Source: Nitrosomonas sp. (GTDB lineage: Bacteria; Pseudomonadota; Gammaproteobacteria; Burkholderiales; Nitrosomonadaceae). From it: DNA of 64,000 nt. Both the position numbers and the translations under genes were made by a program. Positions 28,120 through 36,761 of the stretch are shown here, piece by piece. Position 1 is the stretch's first letter; each line of letters opens with the position of its first letter. The stretch covers positions 39,553 through 103,552 of the forward strand of contig JAMWZR010000004.1 of NCBI GenBank assembly GCA_024282035.1. The letters run 5' to 3'. The notes under the pieces were generated by a model. That model saw only the letters and a program-made list of their open reading frames with translations. It was not told the DNA's origin and did no database searches.

Positions 28120-29529
28120 TTAGTGCTGGTCTGTTTGGGATTCGTTAGTTGGCGAGAACCATTGCAAGGTTTGATGTAGTTTGACGACTTCTCCCACGAT
28201 AATGAGGGTTGGTGGATTCAGATACGCCGCAGCTGCGAGTTGTGGCAGTGTATTCAGGGTGCCGACAACAGTTTTCTGCTGCTGGGTCGTACCCTGCTGG
28301 ATGATGGCGGCGGGAGTATCATCTGGCAGACCATGCTGAATCAATTGCTGGCATAGTACCGGCAACCCCACCAGTCCCATATAGATGACTATCGTCTGAT
28401 GCGGTCGGGCTAGATTGGTCCAATCCAGGTCAATGCTATTGTCTTTCAGATGGCCTGTCACAAAAATACAGGATTGCGCATAATCGCGATGTGTCAGCGG
28501 GATACCGGCATAGGCGGCAACACCGGATGCAGCAGTGATACCGGGTACTACCTGAAACGGAATGTTGTGTGCTGCCAACGATTCGATCTCTTCACCGCCA
28601 CGCCCGAAAATAAAAGGATCGCCGCCTTTCAGTCTCAATACACGTTTACCTGCTTGCGCTAGTCTGACCAGAAGCTGATTGATGGATTCCTGTTGCAGGG
28701 TGTGGTGATTACGTTCCTTGCCGGCATAAATGCGTGTTGCGTCACGACGTACCATATCCAGAATGGCGGGTGATACCAACCTGTCATAGATGACGACATC
28801 AGCTTGCTGCATAAGGCGCATGGCGCGAAAAGTGAGCAGATCGGGATTACCGGGGCCTGCTCCCACCAGATAAACCTCACCACGTGGTGATTGATCAGGT
28901 GTTTGATGCAATGATTGTAGCAAGTAGTTTTCGGCGGCTTTGTCTTGACCGGCTAAAACCTTTTCGGTAAAGGCGCCTTGCAGCATTCTTTCCCAGAAAA
29001 AGCGTCTGTTGTCTGGGTGTTTGAAATGCTGCTTGACCTGCTGGCGCAGTCGGCCTGCTAAAGCGGCGAGACGAGCATAAGCCACTGGAATCATGGTTTC
29101 CAGTTGAGCGCGCAGCAGTCTGACCAGAACCGGCGATTGGCCACTGCTGGAGAGTGCAATTAATAGTGGTGAGCGGTCAATTATCGATGGCATGATGAAG
29201 GTGCATAATTCCGGTTGATCGACAACATTAACCGGGATATTGCGGACCCGTGCTGCCTCTGAAACCACTCGGTTTACTTCTTCATCGTTGGTAGCTGCGA
29301 TGACGAGCGCGATGTTATCCAGTTGATGGGGATGAAAATTTGCTTTGAGATGCTTTATTTTTTCTTCCACAACCCATGAATTCAAAGTTGCGTTCAATTC
29401 GGGCGCAGCGACCAATACATCCGCGTTGGCCTGCATGAGCATGGTTGCTTTGCGTGCAGCCACTTCACCTCCACCCACTACCAGACATGCTTTATTTTTG
29501 ATGTTTAAAAAGACCGGGAAAAAGTCCAT
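28120..29529 (-). CDS. cysG: Siroheme synthase (multifunctional CysG)
   Basis: A 469-residue fusion. The N-terminal precorrin-2 dehydrogenase/ferrochelatase domain has CLVVGGGEVAARKATMLM near residue 15 and DRSPLLIALSSSGQSPVLVRLLRAQLE near 130. The C-terminal uroporphyrinogen-III C-methyltransferase domain starts at about 215 with VYLVGAGPGNPDLLTFRAMRLM. LRLKGGDPFIFGRGGEE, VPGITAASGVAAYAGIPLTHR and YMGL follow. It makes siroheme from uroporphyrinogen III for sulfite and nitrite reductases. It converges with ftsZ and has no sulfate-assimilation neighbour here. Confidence 0.95.
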   Translation of the reverse strand: MDFFPVFLNIKNKACLVVGGGEVAARKATMLMQANADVLVAAPELNATLNSWVVEEKIKHLKANFHPHQLDNIALVIAATNDEEVNRVVSEAARVRNIPVNVVDQPELCTFIMPSIIDRSPLLIALSSSGQSPVLVRLLRAQLETMIPVAYARLAALAGRLRQQVKQHFKHPDNRRFFWERMLQGAFTEKVLAGQDKAAENYLLQSLHQTPDQSPRGEVYLVGAGPGNPDLLTFRAMRLMQQADVVIYDRLVSPAILDMVRRDATRIYAGKERNHHTLQQESINQLLVRLAQAGKRVLRLKGGDPFIFGRGGEEIESLAAHNIPFQVVPGITAASGVAAYAGIPLTHRDYAQSCIFVTGHLKDNSIDLDWTNLARPHQTIVIYMGLVGLPVLCQQLIQHGLPDDTPAAIIQQGTTQQQKTVVGTLNTLPQLAAAAYLNPPTLIIVGEVVKLHQTLQWFSPTNESQTDQH

Positions 29530-29562
29530 TGTATTTGCACATCAACAATTATTCTGAACAGT

Positions 29563-29612
29563 AAAAAATTGATGCAGATGATACCCAACGAACGGGTCTT
29601 TATCTGCATCAA
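29563..29612 (-). terminator. Strong Rho-independent terminator of pstS
   Basis: An 11-bp perfect stem pairs 29569-29579 with 29602-29612. An inner ACCC/GGGT stem lies at 29583-29597. On the minus strand six T residues follow (29563-29568). It lies about 70 bases beyond the pstS stop and upstream of cysG, so it ends the pstS transcript. Confidence 0.85.
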
Positions 29613-29679
29613 CCAAGAATACTATATATCGAACAGTAGTAGAGTGGTGAATCAGGTCGGAAGCCGGAGGAAAGTGTTT

Positions 29680-30672
29680 TTAGTGACTGGATTCCAGCGT
29701 CAGGATATCTTCCAACTGAACATTGGAACCGGTGCCTTTAAAAACAGTACCTATCTTTTTCTTGTTCAGATGCTCGATGTTCAGGTCATATACTTTCTGT
29801 GAAAGTGGAAAATATTTCACTTCCTTGACAAGCTCTGGCGCATTCTTCATGTAGAAGTTGATAAATTCGTTTACTTCGGGCTTTTCAGTTGATTTGGCAT
29901 TGACGTAGATGAACAGTGGACGAGATAAAGGTTTATAGCTGTTATTTTTGACACTATCGGCCGAAGGCAGCACTCCACCATTACCGTTGTCGACAGCAAC
30001 GGCATTGATACGCTTGCTATTTTCGATGTAATAAGCAAAACCAAAGAAACCCAACGCGTAAATATCACTGGCGACACCTTGCACCAATACATTGTCATCC
30101 TCTGAGGCAGTGTAGTCACCACGACTGGATTTTGCTTTACCTACGACAGCCTCGGTAAAGTATTCGAATGTTCCCGAGTCTGCACCTGCCCCGTACAGCT
30201 TGATCTTTTTATCAGGCCATTGTGGATTGATTTGATTCCAGTGTGTAATTTTGCCCTGTGCTTCGGGTTCCCAGATTTTCTTCAATTCGGCGACGGTAAT
30301 CGATTTGCTCCAGTTATTTTTGGGATTGACTACAACAGTTAGTGCATCGAATGCGATGGGCATCTCAATATATTGCACGCCGGTTTGCTTGCAGGCCTCC
30401 ATCTCTCCAGCAGTGATAGGTCGCGAAGCATTGATTACATCAATCTCATTGCGACAAAATTTTTTGAATCCTCCCCCAGTGCCGGCGATTCCGACGGTAA
30501 CACGAACCGCTCCGCGCTTGGCTTTCTGGAAATCTTCGGCAACGGCTTCAGTAATGGGAAAAACAGTACTGGAACCATCAATTTTGACGATCGGACTGGC
30601 GTTTGAAATTGCAACCGATGAACCGAATAGCAGTGCTACAGCGAATACCTTTAGGCTAATTGGATATGACAT
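29680..30672 (-). CDS. pstS: Phosphate-binding periplasmic protein PstS
   Basis: About 330 residues including a signal peptide (MSYPISLKVFAVALLFGSS, cleavage near ISNA-SP). The mature part has IVKIDGSSTVFPITEAVAEDF. GIAGTGGGFKKFC, with its TGGG-type phosphate loop, comes next, then INASRPIT and YGAGADSGTFEYFTEA. These are features of the long PstS-type substrate-binding proteins that deliver phosphate to PstCAB. A gaga-rich ribosome binding site (ggagaaag) supports the ATG at 30672 over upstream codons. No pstC, pstA, pstB or phoU lies nearby, so it is an orphan with its own Pho-box promoter and its own terminator. Confidence 0.9.
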   Translation of the reverse strand: MSYPISLKVFAVALLFGSSVAISNASPIVKIDGSSTVFPITEAVAEDFQKAKRGAVRVTVGIAGTGGGFKKFCRNEIDVINASRPITAGEMEACKQTGVQYIEMPIAFDALTVVVNPKNNWSKSITVAELKKIWEPEAQGKITHWNQINPQWPDKKIKLYGAGADSGTFEYFTEAVVGKAKSSRGDYTASEDDNVLVQGVASDIYALGFFGFAYYIENSKRINAVAVDNGNGGVLPSADSVKNNSYKPLSRPLFIYVNAKSTEKPEVNEFINFYMKNAPELVKEVKYFPLSQKVYDLNIEHLNKKKIGTVFKGTGSNVQLEDILTLESSH

Positions 30673-30729
30673 GGGCTTACTTTCTCCAAGCATTGCGTAA
30701 TGCAAAAAAGTTTTTAGAATTGGTACCGA

Positions 30730-30763
30730 ATGATATTTCAGTATTGTTACAAAATTATGACAA
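30730..30763 (-). promoter_or_regulatory. PhoB box and -10 element upstream of pstS
   Basis: On the minus strand TTGTCAT (30757-30763) and TTGTAAC (30746-30752) form two 7-base repeats with an 11-base period and an AT-rich spacer, as in PhoB boxes (CTGTCAT-type). Ten bases beyond the second repeat lies a TATCAT -10 (30730-30735) with no sigma70 -35. That is the architecture of PhoB-activated promoters. It predicts induction of pstS by phosphate starvation. Confidence 0.8.
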
Positions 30764-30821
30764 ACTGAAAATTCGGTGTATGCCAATGTATGCCTTGACT
30801 TCCGAGTGAGGAAACTTAATT

Positions 30822-32180
30822 TTATGAATGACTCGCGGTTTGTACGGTATCAGCAATATGCTTTGCCCAGTAGTTGACCTTATGTTCTGACTCACCTTCC
30901 ACCATAACCCTGATAAGCGGCTCGGTACCGGATGCACGAATCAGTACACGCCCCTTGTCTTTAAGTTCTGCTTCGGCAGTTTGTTGTATGGCTTTGATCG
31001 CCTCATTCTCGGCAACATTGAAAGAACCGGGAATTTTGACATTGATGATTTTTTGCGGATACAGCGTGACACCGCGCATGAATTCAGCTAGTGTTTTCTG
31101 CGTATCACGCAGAGCGTACAAAACCTGCAATGCCGAAATGATACCGTCACCAGTCGTGTGCCTATCTCTACAGATGATGTGCCCTGAGTTCTCTCCACCC
31201 AGGAACCATTTTTTCTCAAGCAGTAGTTCAGATACATAACGGTCGCCTACTTTGGCGCGGAGAAAAGGGATGTTGAGCTTCTTGAAACGGTTCTCGATTG
31301 CCAGATTAGTCATTAGAGTACCAACCACTCCGCCTTTTAGAGCCTTCTTTTGCTTGCGATGTTTCGCAATGATGTACAGAAGCTCGTCTCCTTCAAACAG
31401 TCTGCCATTTTTGTCGACCATCATGATGCGATCACCATCGCCATCCAGCGCTATGCCAAAATCTGCATGATTTTGTTTGACAGCCTGTTGCAGTGTCGCG
31501 CAATGGGTAGCTCCACAATCTAAGTTGATGTTGAGTCCATTGGGTTGTGCGCCTATCGTGATGACATCTGCACCTAATTCATGCATGACATGGCCGGCGA
31601 TATGGTAGGCCGCGCCGTGCGCGCAATCGACAACGATTTTTAGTCCTCTCAGGTCAAGATGATATGGAAAGCTGCTTTTGCAGAATTCGATATAGCGACC
31701 GGATGCATCTTTAAGGCGCTGTACCTTTCCGAGTTTAGCCGAAGGCATGGTTTCTATGGGAGCATCCAATCCCATTTCAATTTTATGCTCGATTTCATCA
31801 GGAAGTTTTATGCCTTTCGACGAGAAAAACTTTACCCCATTATCTTCAAATCGATTATGCGATGCCGAGATAACGATACCTGCCTGTAGCCGTAATGCAC
31901 GAATCAGATAGGCAATGGCAGAAGTTGGCATTGGGCCGGATAAGAAAACATCAACACCTGCCGCACATAATCCTGCTTCCAGAGCCGATTCGAACATGTA
32001 TCCTGATATGCGCGTATCTTTGCCAATGAGTACGGTTGGACGTTCACCTTCGAGCCGTTGCCAATCATTCGACAGAACTTTGCCAGCAGAATATCCCAAT
32101 CGCATGATGAATTCTGGCGTGATCGGTTCGACCCCAACACGCCCCCTGATACCATCTGTACCAAAATATTTTTTAGTCAA
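30822..32180 (-). CDS. glmM: Phosphoglucosamine mutase
   Basis: A 452-residue phosphohexomutase converting glucosamine-6-phosphate to glucosamine-1-phosphate for UDP-GlcNAc synthesis. KYFGTDGIRGRVG opens the protein. The phosphoserine loop is GIVISASHNRFEDNGVKFFS, near residue 100; the metal loop ALDGDGDRIMMVD is near 240, and GGENSGHI and IRASGTEPLIRVMVEG complete the four active-site loops. It follows folP by 25 bases, as in many proteobacteria. The usual downstream secG is absent here and pstS follows instead. Confidence 0.96.
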   Translation of the reverse strand: MTKKYFGTDGIRGRVGVEPITPEFIMRLGYSAGKVLSNDWQRLEGERPTVLIGKDTRISGYMFESALEAGLCAAGVDVFLSGPMPTSAIAYLIRALRLQAGIVISASHNRFEDNGVKFFSSKGIKLPDEIEHKIEMGLDAPIETMPSAKLGKVQRLKDASGRYIEFCKSSFPYHLDLRGLKIVVDCAHGAAYHIAGHVMHELGADVITIGAQPNGLNINLDCGATHCATLQQAVKQNHADFGIALDGDGDRIMMVDKNGRLFEGDELLYIIAKHRKQKKALKGGVVGTLMTNLAIENRFKKLNIPFLRAKVGDRYVSELLLEKKWFLGGENSGHIICRDRHTTGDGIISALQVLYALRDTQKTLAEFMRGVTLYPQKIINVKIPGSFNVAENEAIKAIQQTAEAELKDKGRVLIRASGTEPLIRVMVEGESEHKVNYWAKHIADTVQTASHS

Positions 32181-32205
32181 TTTAGAATGAGTTCGATCGT
32201 AGTGT

Positions 32206-33063
32206 CTATAAAGTATTAATGTCTGAGTTTTGAATTGAAGTCAAAGTGGTGAGGGCATCCTTGCTAGCCTTGACATCGTGTACGCGTATTATTTTGGCAC
32301 CTTTGATAATTGCAAGCAAGGCTGCGGTGATACTTTCATGCACTCGTTGTTCGACAGGGTTGCCAGTAATGGCTCCAAGCATGGATTTGCGCGATAGTCC
32401 TGCCAAAATAGGAATTTTTAACGTAGTAAGCTGCTCCAGATGATTGAGGAGCGTGAGATTATGCTGTAGCGTTTTGCCAAAACCAAAACCGGGGTCGATA
32501 ATCAGACGACGGCGTTCTATGCCGGCCTTAATGCAAGCTTCAATGCGTTGTTGCAGAAAATCTTTCACCTCAGACACGATATTTCGATATTGTGGATTCA
32601 TTTGCATATTTTGTGGCGTGCCCTGCATGTGCATCAAGCAAACATGAATATCTGGATGTGGGGCAATCGTCTCCAAGGCTCCTGGATTATTCAGCGCATG
32701 AACATCATTGATCATGATCGCTCCAGAACTAATGGCTTGTTTCATGACTTCTGGCTTGGAGGTGTCGACAGAAATTGGAATGTTATATTTACTAAGCCCT
32801 TCAAGAACCGGAATGACGCGCGTTAATTCATCCGCGACACTGACTGGTTGACTTCCTGGACGAGTTGATTCTCCTCCGATGTCCAGGATATCTGCACCCT
32901 CATCAATAAGCTTTTTGCCATGAGAGATGGCTTGCTGTGCTGACAGATACTTCCCCCCATCCGAGAATGAATCAGGTGTGACGTTGATAATTCCCATGAT
33001 CAATGGGCGATTGGTCGCGAAGATATTATTTGAGGCGGAAATGTTCACTAAAGAGTATTGCAA
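32206..33063 (-). CDS. folP: Dihydropteroate synthase
   Basis: A 285-residue TIM-barrel enzyme joining p-aminobenzoate to hydroxymethyl-dihydropterin pyrophosphate in folate synthesis; it is the sulfonamide target. LIMGIINVTPDSFSDGGKYL lies near residue 20, ILDIGGESTRPGSQPV near 60, and PGFGFGKTLQHN near 195. VHDVKASKDAL closes the barrel. It is co-oriented with ftsH upstream, but a strong terminator in the gap suggests separate or attenuated transcription. Confidence 0.95.
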   Translation of the reverse strand: MQYSLVNISASNNIFATNRPLIMGIINVTPDSFSDGGKYLSAQQAISHGKKLIDEGADILDIGGESTRPGSQPVSVADELTRVIPVLEGLSKYNIPISVDTSKPEVMKQAISSGAIMINDVHALNNPGALETIAPHPDIHVCLMHMQGTPQNMQMNPQYRNIVSEVKDFLQQRIEACIKAGIERRRLIIDPGFGFGKTLQHNLTLLNHLEQLTTLKIPILAGLSRKSMLGAITGNPVEQRVHESITAALLAIIKGAKIIRVHDVKASKDALTTLTSIQNSDINTL

Positions 33064-33078
33064 TGAATGGAAAAGAAA

Positions 33079-33107
33079 ACGGGATATGAATTTAAATCAT
33101 ATCCCGT
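33079..33107 (-). terminator. Rho-independent terminator between ftsH and folP
   Basis: A perfect 11-bp inverted repeat (33079-33089 with 33097-33107) around a 7-base loop. On the minus strand the stem is followed by TTTCTTTT. It lies 21 bases past the ftsH stop and 16 bases before the folP start, so it should end or attenuate the rlmE-ftsH transcript ahead of folP-glmM. Confidence 0.85.
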
Positions 33108-33128
33108 AATAATTTGAATTAGCAATGT

Positions 33129-35045
33129 TTAATCTGCTTCTTTTGCTACCCCTTGTGGAGTTGCTGGTTCTTCTCGCTGTTCGGGTTTAACCGTCGTGGG
33201 TTCTCCACTTGGTGTTGAAGACATGGACTGAGGCGGTTTTGGAGGGCGCGGAGGACGACCTTCCATGATGTCCTTGATTTGCTCGCTGTCTATGGTTTCC
33301 CATTCCAGTAATGCTTTGGTCATTGCTTCAATCTTGTCCTTGTTGTCTTCAATCAGTTTGCGTGCTATGGCATACTGGTCATCAATGATACGACGAACTT
33401 CAGCATCCACTTTTTGCATGGTTGATTCGCTGACATTTTTATGTGTCGTCACTGAACGACCAAGAAAAACTTCACCTTCGTTTTCACCATAAACCATGGG
33501 TCCCAGTATGTCTGACATTCCCCACTGTGTGACCATTTGCCGGGCCAGATCCGTTGCACGCTCAAAATCATTCGAAGCACCCGTAGTCATTTGATTCATG
33601 AAAACCTCTTCGGCAATACGTCCGCCAAACATGACAGAGATCCTCTGTAGAATTTCTTCACGTTCCATACTGAAACGATCTTCAGTTGGTAACTGCATGG
33701 TGACTCCGAGTGCGCGACCTCTTGGTATGATTGTCACTTTGTGAACCGGATCAGCTTTAGGTAGTAAGCACGCAACGACGGCATGTCCTGATTCATGATA
33801 GGCTGTGTTTTTACGTTCATGTTCAGGCATGACCACTGAGCGTCTTTCGGCACCCATAAATATCTTATCCTTGGCGCGCTCAAAGTCATCCATATCTACC
33901 AATCGCTTGTTACTGCGCGCAGCAAACAACGCAGCTTCATTAACCAGATTGGCTAAATCCGCTCCTGACATACCGGGTGTGCCGCGAGCCAGAATCTCAG
34001 CCTTGACATCAGGCGCCAGAGGAACTTTGCGCATGTGTACATGCAGGATTTGTTCCCTTCCGCGAATGTCCGGTAACGGTACGGTAACTTGGCGGTCAAA
34101 ACGACCTGGACGAAGTAAAGCAGGGTCAAGTACATCTGGACGGTTTGTTGCTGCAATGACTATTACACCCATTGATCCTTCGAAACCATCCATTTCCACC
34201 AATAGCTGATTCAATGTCTGTTCACGTTCGTCATTGCCACCTCCCAAACCTGCTCCGCGTTGACGACCAACTGCATCAATTTCGTCAATGAAGATAATGC
34301 AAGGTGCATGTTTTTTGGCTTGTTCAAACATGTCCCTTACCCTTGATGCACCCACACCAACAAACATCTCAACGAAGTCCGATCCCGAAATACTGAAAAA
34401 CGGAACTTGCGCTTCACCCGCGATAGCTCGTGCCAACAGTGTTTTACCTGTTCCCGGGCTACCGACCATCAGTACACCACGTGGAATTCGGCCACCCAGT
34501 TTCTGGAATTTAGAAGGATCACGCAAGAATTCAACCAATTCTGCAACTTCTTCTTTGGCTTCTTCGCACCCCGCAACGTCATTAAAGGTAACTGTATTGG
34601 CAGATTTATCGAGCATACGAGCCTTACTTTTGCCAAATGAGAATGCACCACCGTTTCTACCACCGCCCTGCATTTGGCGCATGAAGAAGATCCATACTGC
34701 AATCAATAGAAGCATTGGGAACCATGAGATGAAAATACTCATCAGCATGGATGGCTCTTCTTCTGGTTTGGCTTCGATAATAACGCCTGACTTTAATAAA
34801 TCACTTACCATCCACGGGTCTGATGGCGCATAAGTGGTGAAGCGTCTACCATCGGTTTTTGTTCCTTTGAGCGTTCGGCCTTCAATAACGACTTTGGCAA
34901 TTCTTCCTTGGTTCAATTCAGTAATGAATTGAGAATATTCCATTGGTACTTGCGTCGGTTGACGAACGCTAAATTGATTAAACACTGTCATCAACACAAG
35001 TGCAATCACTAGCCAAATGGCCATGTTTTTAATTAAATTATTCAA
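33129..35045 (-). CDS. ftsH: ATP-dependent zinc metalloprotease FtsH
   Basis: A 638-residue membrane-bound AAA protease for quality control and regulated turnover of membrane and soluble proteins. Two N-terminal membrane helices (about 5-25 and 100-120) flank a periplasmic domain. The AAA module has [18 protein letters not shown] (Walker A) near 190, [17 protein letters not shown] (Walker B) near 248 and [20 protein letters not shown]. The protease zinc site is HESGHA, near 415. The C-terminal tail is proline-rich. A good ribosome binding site (aaggagc) supports the start. Confidence 0.97.
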   Translation of the reverse strand: MNNLIKNMAIWLVIALVLMTVFNQFSVRQPTQVPMEYSQFITELNQGRIAKVVIEGRTLKGTKTDGRRFTTYAPSDPWMVSDLLKSGVIIEAKPEEEPSMLMSIFISWFPMLLLIAVWIFFMRQMQGGGRNGGAFSFGKSKARMLDKSANTVTFNDVAGCEEAKEEVAELVEFLRDPSKFQKLGGRIPRGVLMVGSPGTGKTLLARAIAGEAQVPFFSISGSDFVEMFVGVGASRVRDMFEQAKKHAPCIIFIDEIDAVGRQRGAGLGGGNDEREQTLNQLLVEMDGFEGSMGVIVIAATNRPDVLDPALLRPGRFDRQVTVPLPDIRGREQILHVHMRKVPLAPDVKAEILARGTPGMSGADLANLVNEAALFAARSNKRLVDMDDFERAKDKIFMGAERRSVVMPEHERKNTAYHESGHAVVACLLPKADPVHKVTIIPRGRALGVTMQLPTEDRFSMEREEILQRISVMFGGRIAEEVFMNQMTTGASNDFERATDLARQMVTQWGMSDILGPMVYGENEGEVFLGRSVTTHKNVSESTMQKVDAEVRRIIDDQYAIARKLIEDNKDKIEAMTKALLEWETIDSEQIKDIMEGRPPRPPKPPQSMSSTPSGEPTTVKPEQREEPATPQGVAKEAD

Positions 35046-35094
35046 GATAGCTCCTTGGTTTGCACCTTAATATCATTGATTAGTCATTCTAACT

Positions 35095-35120
35095 CTATTC
35101 TGGGAAATATAACAGAATAG
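35095..35120 (-). repeat. Inverted repeat in the ftsH 5' leader
   Basis: A perfect 8-bp inverted repeat, CTATTCTG/CAGAATAG, with a 10-base AT-rich loop lies between rlmE and ftsH, 50 bases upstream of the ftsH ATG. It could form an RNA hairpin or be a protein site. There is no T-run, so it is not a terminator. Confidence 0.45.
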
Positions 35121-35193
35121 TTCGTGTTATATAAATCTGTTGAAAATTATCATCCTACTCTTCAATCTCGTACCAATCACTGAGGGGATCCAT

Positions 35194-35829
35194 TCATTTC
35201 TCCTGAGATTGTTGTTTCTTTCCATATCCCAGTAGATACATTTCTTTACTGCGATCACGCGAGGCTTTGGGTTTTCTGATCAGGACTTTATCGAAACTTT
35301 TACGCATGTTACTGAGAAATTGATCGAAATCTCTTCCTTGAAAAACTTTGACCAAAAAATTTCCACCATAGTTCAGTTGTTCCATTGCAAACTCTAACGC
35401 CAATTCAGACAAATACATACTCTTAGCTTGATCACTCACTGCAATACCACTGATATTGGGAGACATGTCAGAAATAACAAGATCTGCAGGGCTTCCGTTT
35501 AAATGATTCCTCAATTCCTCAGTGGCGCGTTCTTCACGGAAATCATCGCAGATAAAAGTGACCCCATTCAAGGGCACCATTTCCAGTATATCCAGTGCAA
35601 TAATTTTTCCTTTGGGTCCGATTTTCTGCATTGCAACCTGAGACCAGCTACCTGGTGCCGCACCCAAATCAACTACTATCATTCCCGGCTTGATTAAATG
35701 ATCACGTTCGCAAATTTCTAATAATTTATAGGCAGCGCGGGAACGATAACCATCTTTCTGTGCTTGCTTGACGAAAAAATCATTTACATGCTCTTTCATC
35801 CAGGCTTTACTGGTTTTGGTCTTTTTCAT
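35194..35829 (-). CDS. rlmE: 23S rRNA 2'-O-ribose U2552 methyltransferase
   Basis: A 211-residue SAM-dependent RrmJ/FtsJ-type enzyme that methylates U2552 in the ribosomal A loop. KAWMKEHVNDFFVKQAQKDGYRSRAAYKLLEI opens the protein. The SAM motif VVDLGAAPGSWSQVA is near 53-67, DMSPNISGIAVSDQ near 120, and LVKVFQGRDFDQF near 160. It lies directly upstream of ftsH and divergent from yhbY, the same arrangement as in E. coli. The shared gap is only 29 bases. Confidence 0.95.
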   Translation of the reverse strand: MKKTKTSKAWMKEHVNDFFVKQAQKDGYRSRAAYKLLEICERDHLIKPGMIVVDLGAAPGSWSQVAMQKIGPKGKIIALDILEMVPLNGVTFICDDFREERATEELRNHLNGSPADLVISDMSPNISGIAVSDQAKSMYLSELALEFAMEQLNYGGNFLVKVFQGRDFDQFLSNMRKSFDKVLIRKPKASRDRSKEMYLLGYGKKQQSQEK

Positions 35830-35858
35830 CGAGTAAAATAATCTTTTTGAACAAATTT

Positions 35859-36215
35859 ATGTTATCACTAACCTTAGCCCGAAAACGCGAACTCAAAGCA
35901 CTATCGCATTCTTTGCACCCCGTTGTCATGATAGGTAAATCTGGATTATCGGATAGTGTAATAGACGAACTGAATCGTGCGCTGGAGAGTCACGAGCTGA
36001 TCAAAATCAAGGCTCAGATTGATGACCGATTAGTTAGAGATGCGTTACTCGAGGAAATTTGCAATAAACTTGATTCAGCGTCGGTGCAGCACATTGGTAA
36101 AATTTTTGTAATTTACCGTCCTAAGGCTGGAACAATGGATGCAAAGACTGACTGTTCGGGTAATAAAAAAACCAAACGTGTTCCTTTCCGAACCAAACGC
36201 AGCTATCAGAATTAG
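35859..36215 (+). CDS. yhbY: Ribosome-assembly RNA-binding protein YhbY (CRM domain)
   Basis: About 118 residues. MLSLTLARKRELKALSHSLHPVVMIGKSGLS begins the CRS1-YhbY fold, and the GKSG loop is the RNA-binding GxxG motif. ALESHELIKIKAQ and IGKIFVIYRPK complete the domain. It binds pre-50S particles. I use the ATG at 35859; the frame opens with TTG at 35847. The basic 25-residue tail after the domain is somewhat longer than usual. Confidence 0.92.
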   Translation: MLSLTLARKRELKALSHSLHPVVMIGKSGLSDSVIDELNRALESHELIKIKAQIDDRLVRDALLEEICNKLDSASVQHIGKIFVIYRPKAGTMDAKTDCSGNKKTKRVPFRTKRSYQN

Positions 36216-36230
36216 AATCTTACGTGGGTA

Positions 36231-36707
36231 TCAGATATATTTGACGTCAAGAATTTCATATTCCCGTATTCCACTTGGAGCTTGAACTTCGGCAATATCA
36301 CCAGCATATTTGCCAATTAGTGCTCGCGCAATAGGCGAACTGATTGAGATTTTTCCATCCTTGATGTTGGCCTCGTCATCACCGACGATTTGATAAGTTA
36401 CCGCATCACCACTTTGCAAGTCTTCTAATTCGACAGTGGCACCAAAAACACAGGCTCCATCTGCATTGATCAATGCTGGATTGATGATCTGTGCACTGGA
36501 GAGCTTACTCTCCAGTTCGGCGATACGCCCTTCGATAAACCCCTGTTTTTCCTTGGCAGCATCGTATTCGGCATTTTCCGACAAGTCACCATGTGACCGA
36601 GCCTCAGCGATAGCAGCAATCACAGCAGGGCGGTGTATGGATTTCATTTCATGTAATTCTTTACGCAGCGCTTCAGCTCCAGCTACGGTTAATGGAATAG
36701 TACTCAT
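36231..36707 (-). CDS. greA: Transcription elongation factor GreA
   Basis: A 158-residue RNA polymerase secondary-channel factor that stimulates cleavage of backtracked transcripts. The N-terminal coiled coil carries the acidic tip [26 protein letters not shown] near residues 37-60. The C-terminal FKBP-like domain has [29 protein letters not shown]. It follows carB by 54 bases and converges with yhbY with a 15-base gap. Confidence 0.96.
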   Translation of the reverse strand: MSTIPLTVAGAEALRKELHEMKSIHRPAVIAAIAEARSHGDLSENAEYDAAKEKQGFIEGRIAELESKLSSAQIINPALINADGACVFGATVELEDLQSGDAVTYQIVGDDEANIKDGKISISSPIARALIGKYAGDIAEVQAPSGIREYEILDVKYI

Positions 36708-36761
36708 CGTAATTCAATGCCTTTCAATCATTTTGTTTAATACACCAAAGATAATACTGAC

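Noticed and set aside
28120-29529. A cobalamin or siroheme riboswitch near cysG
   Set aside because: The 5' side of cysG is occupied by the pstS terminator hairpin, and no riboswitch core pattern is visible.
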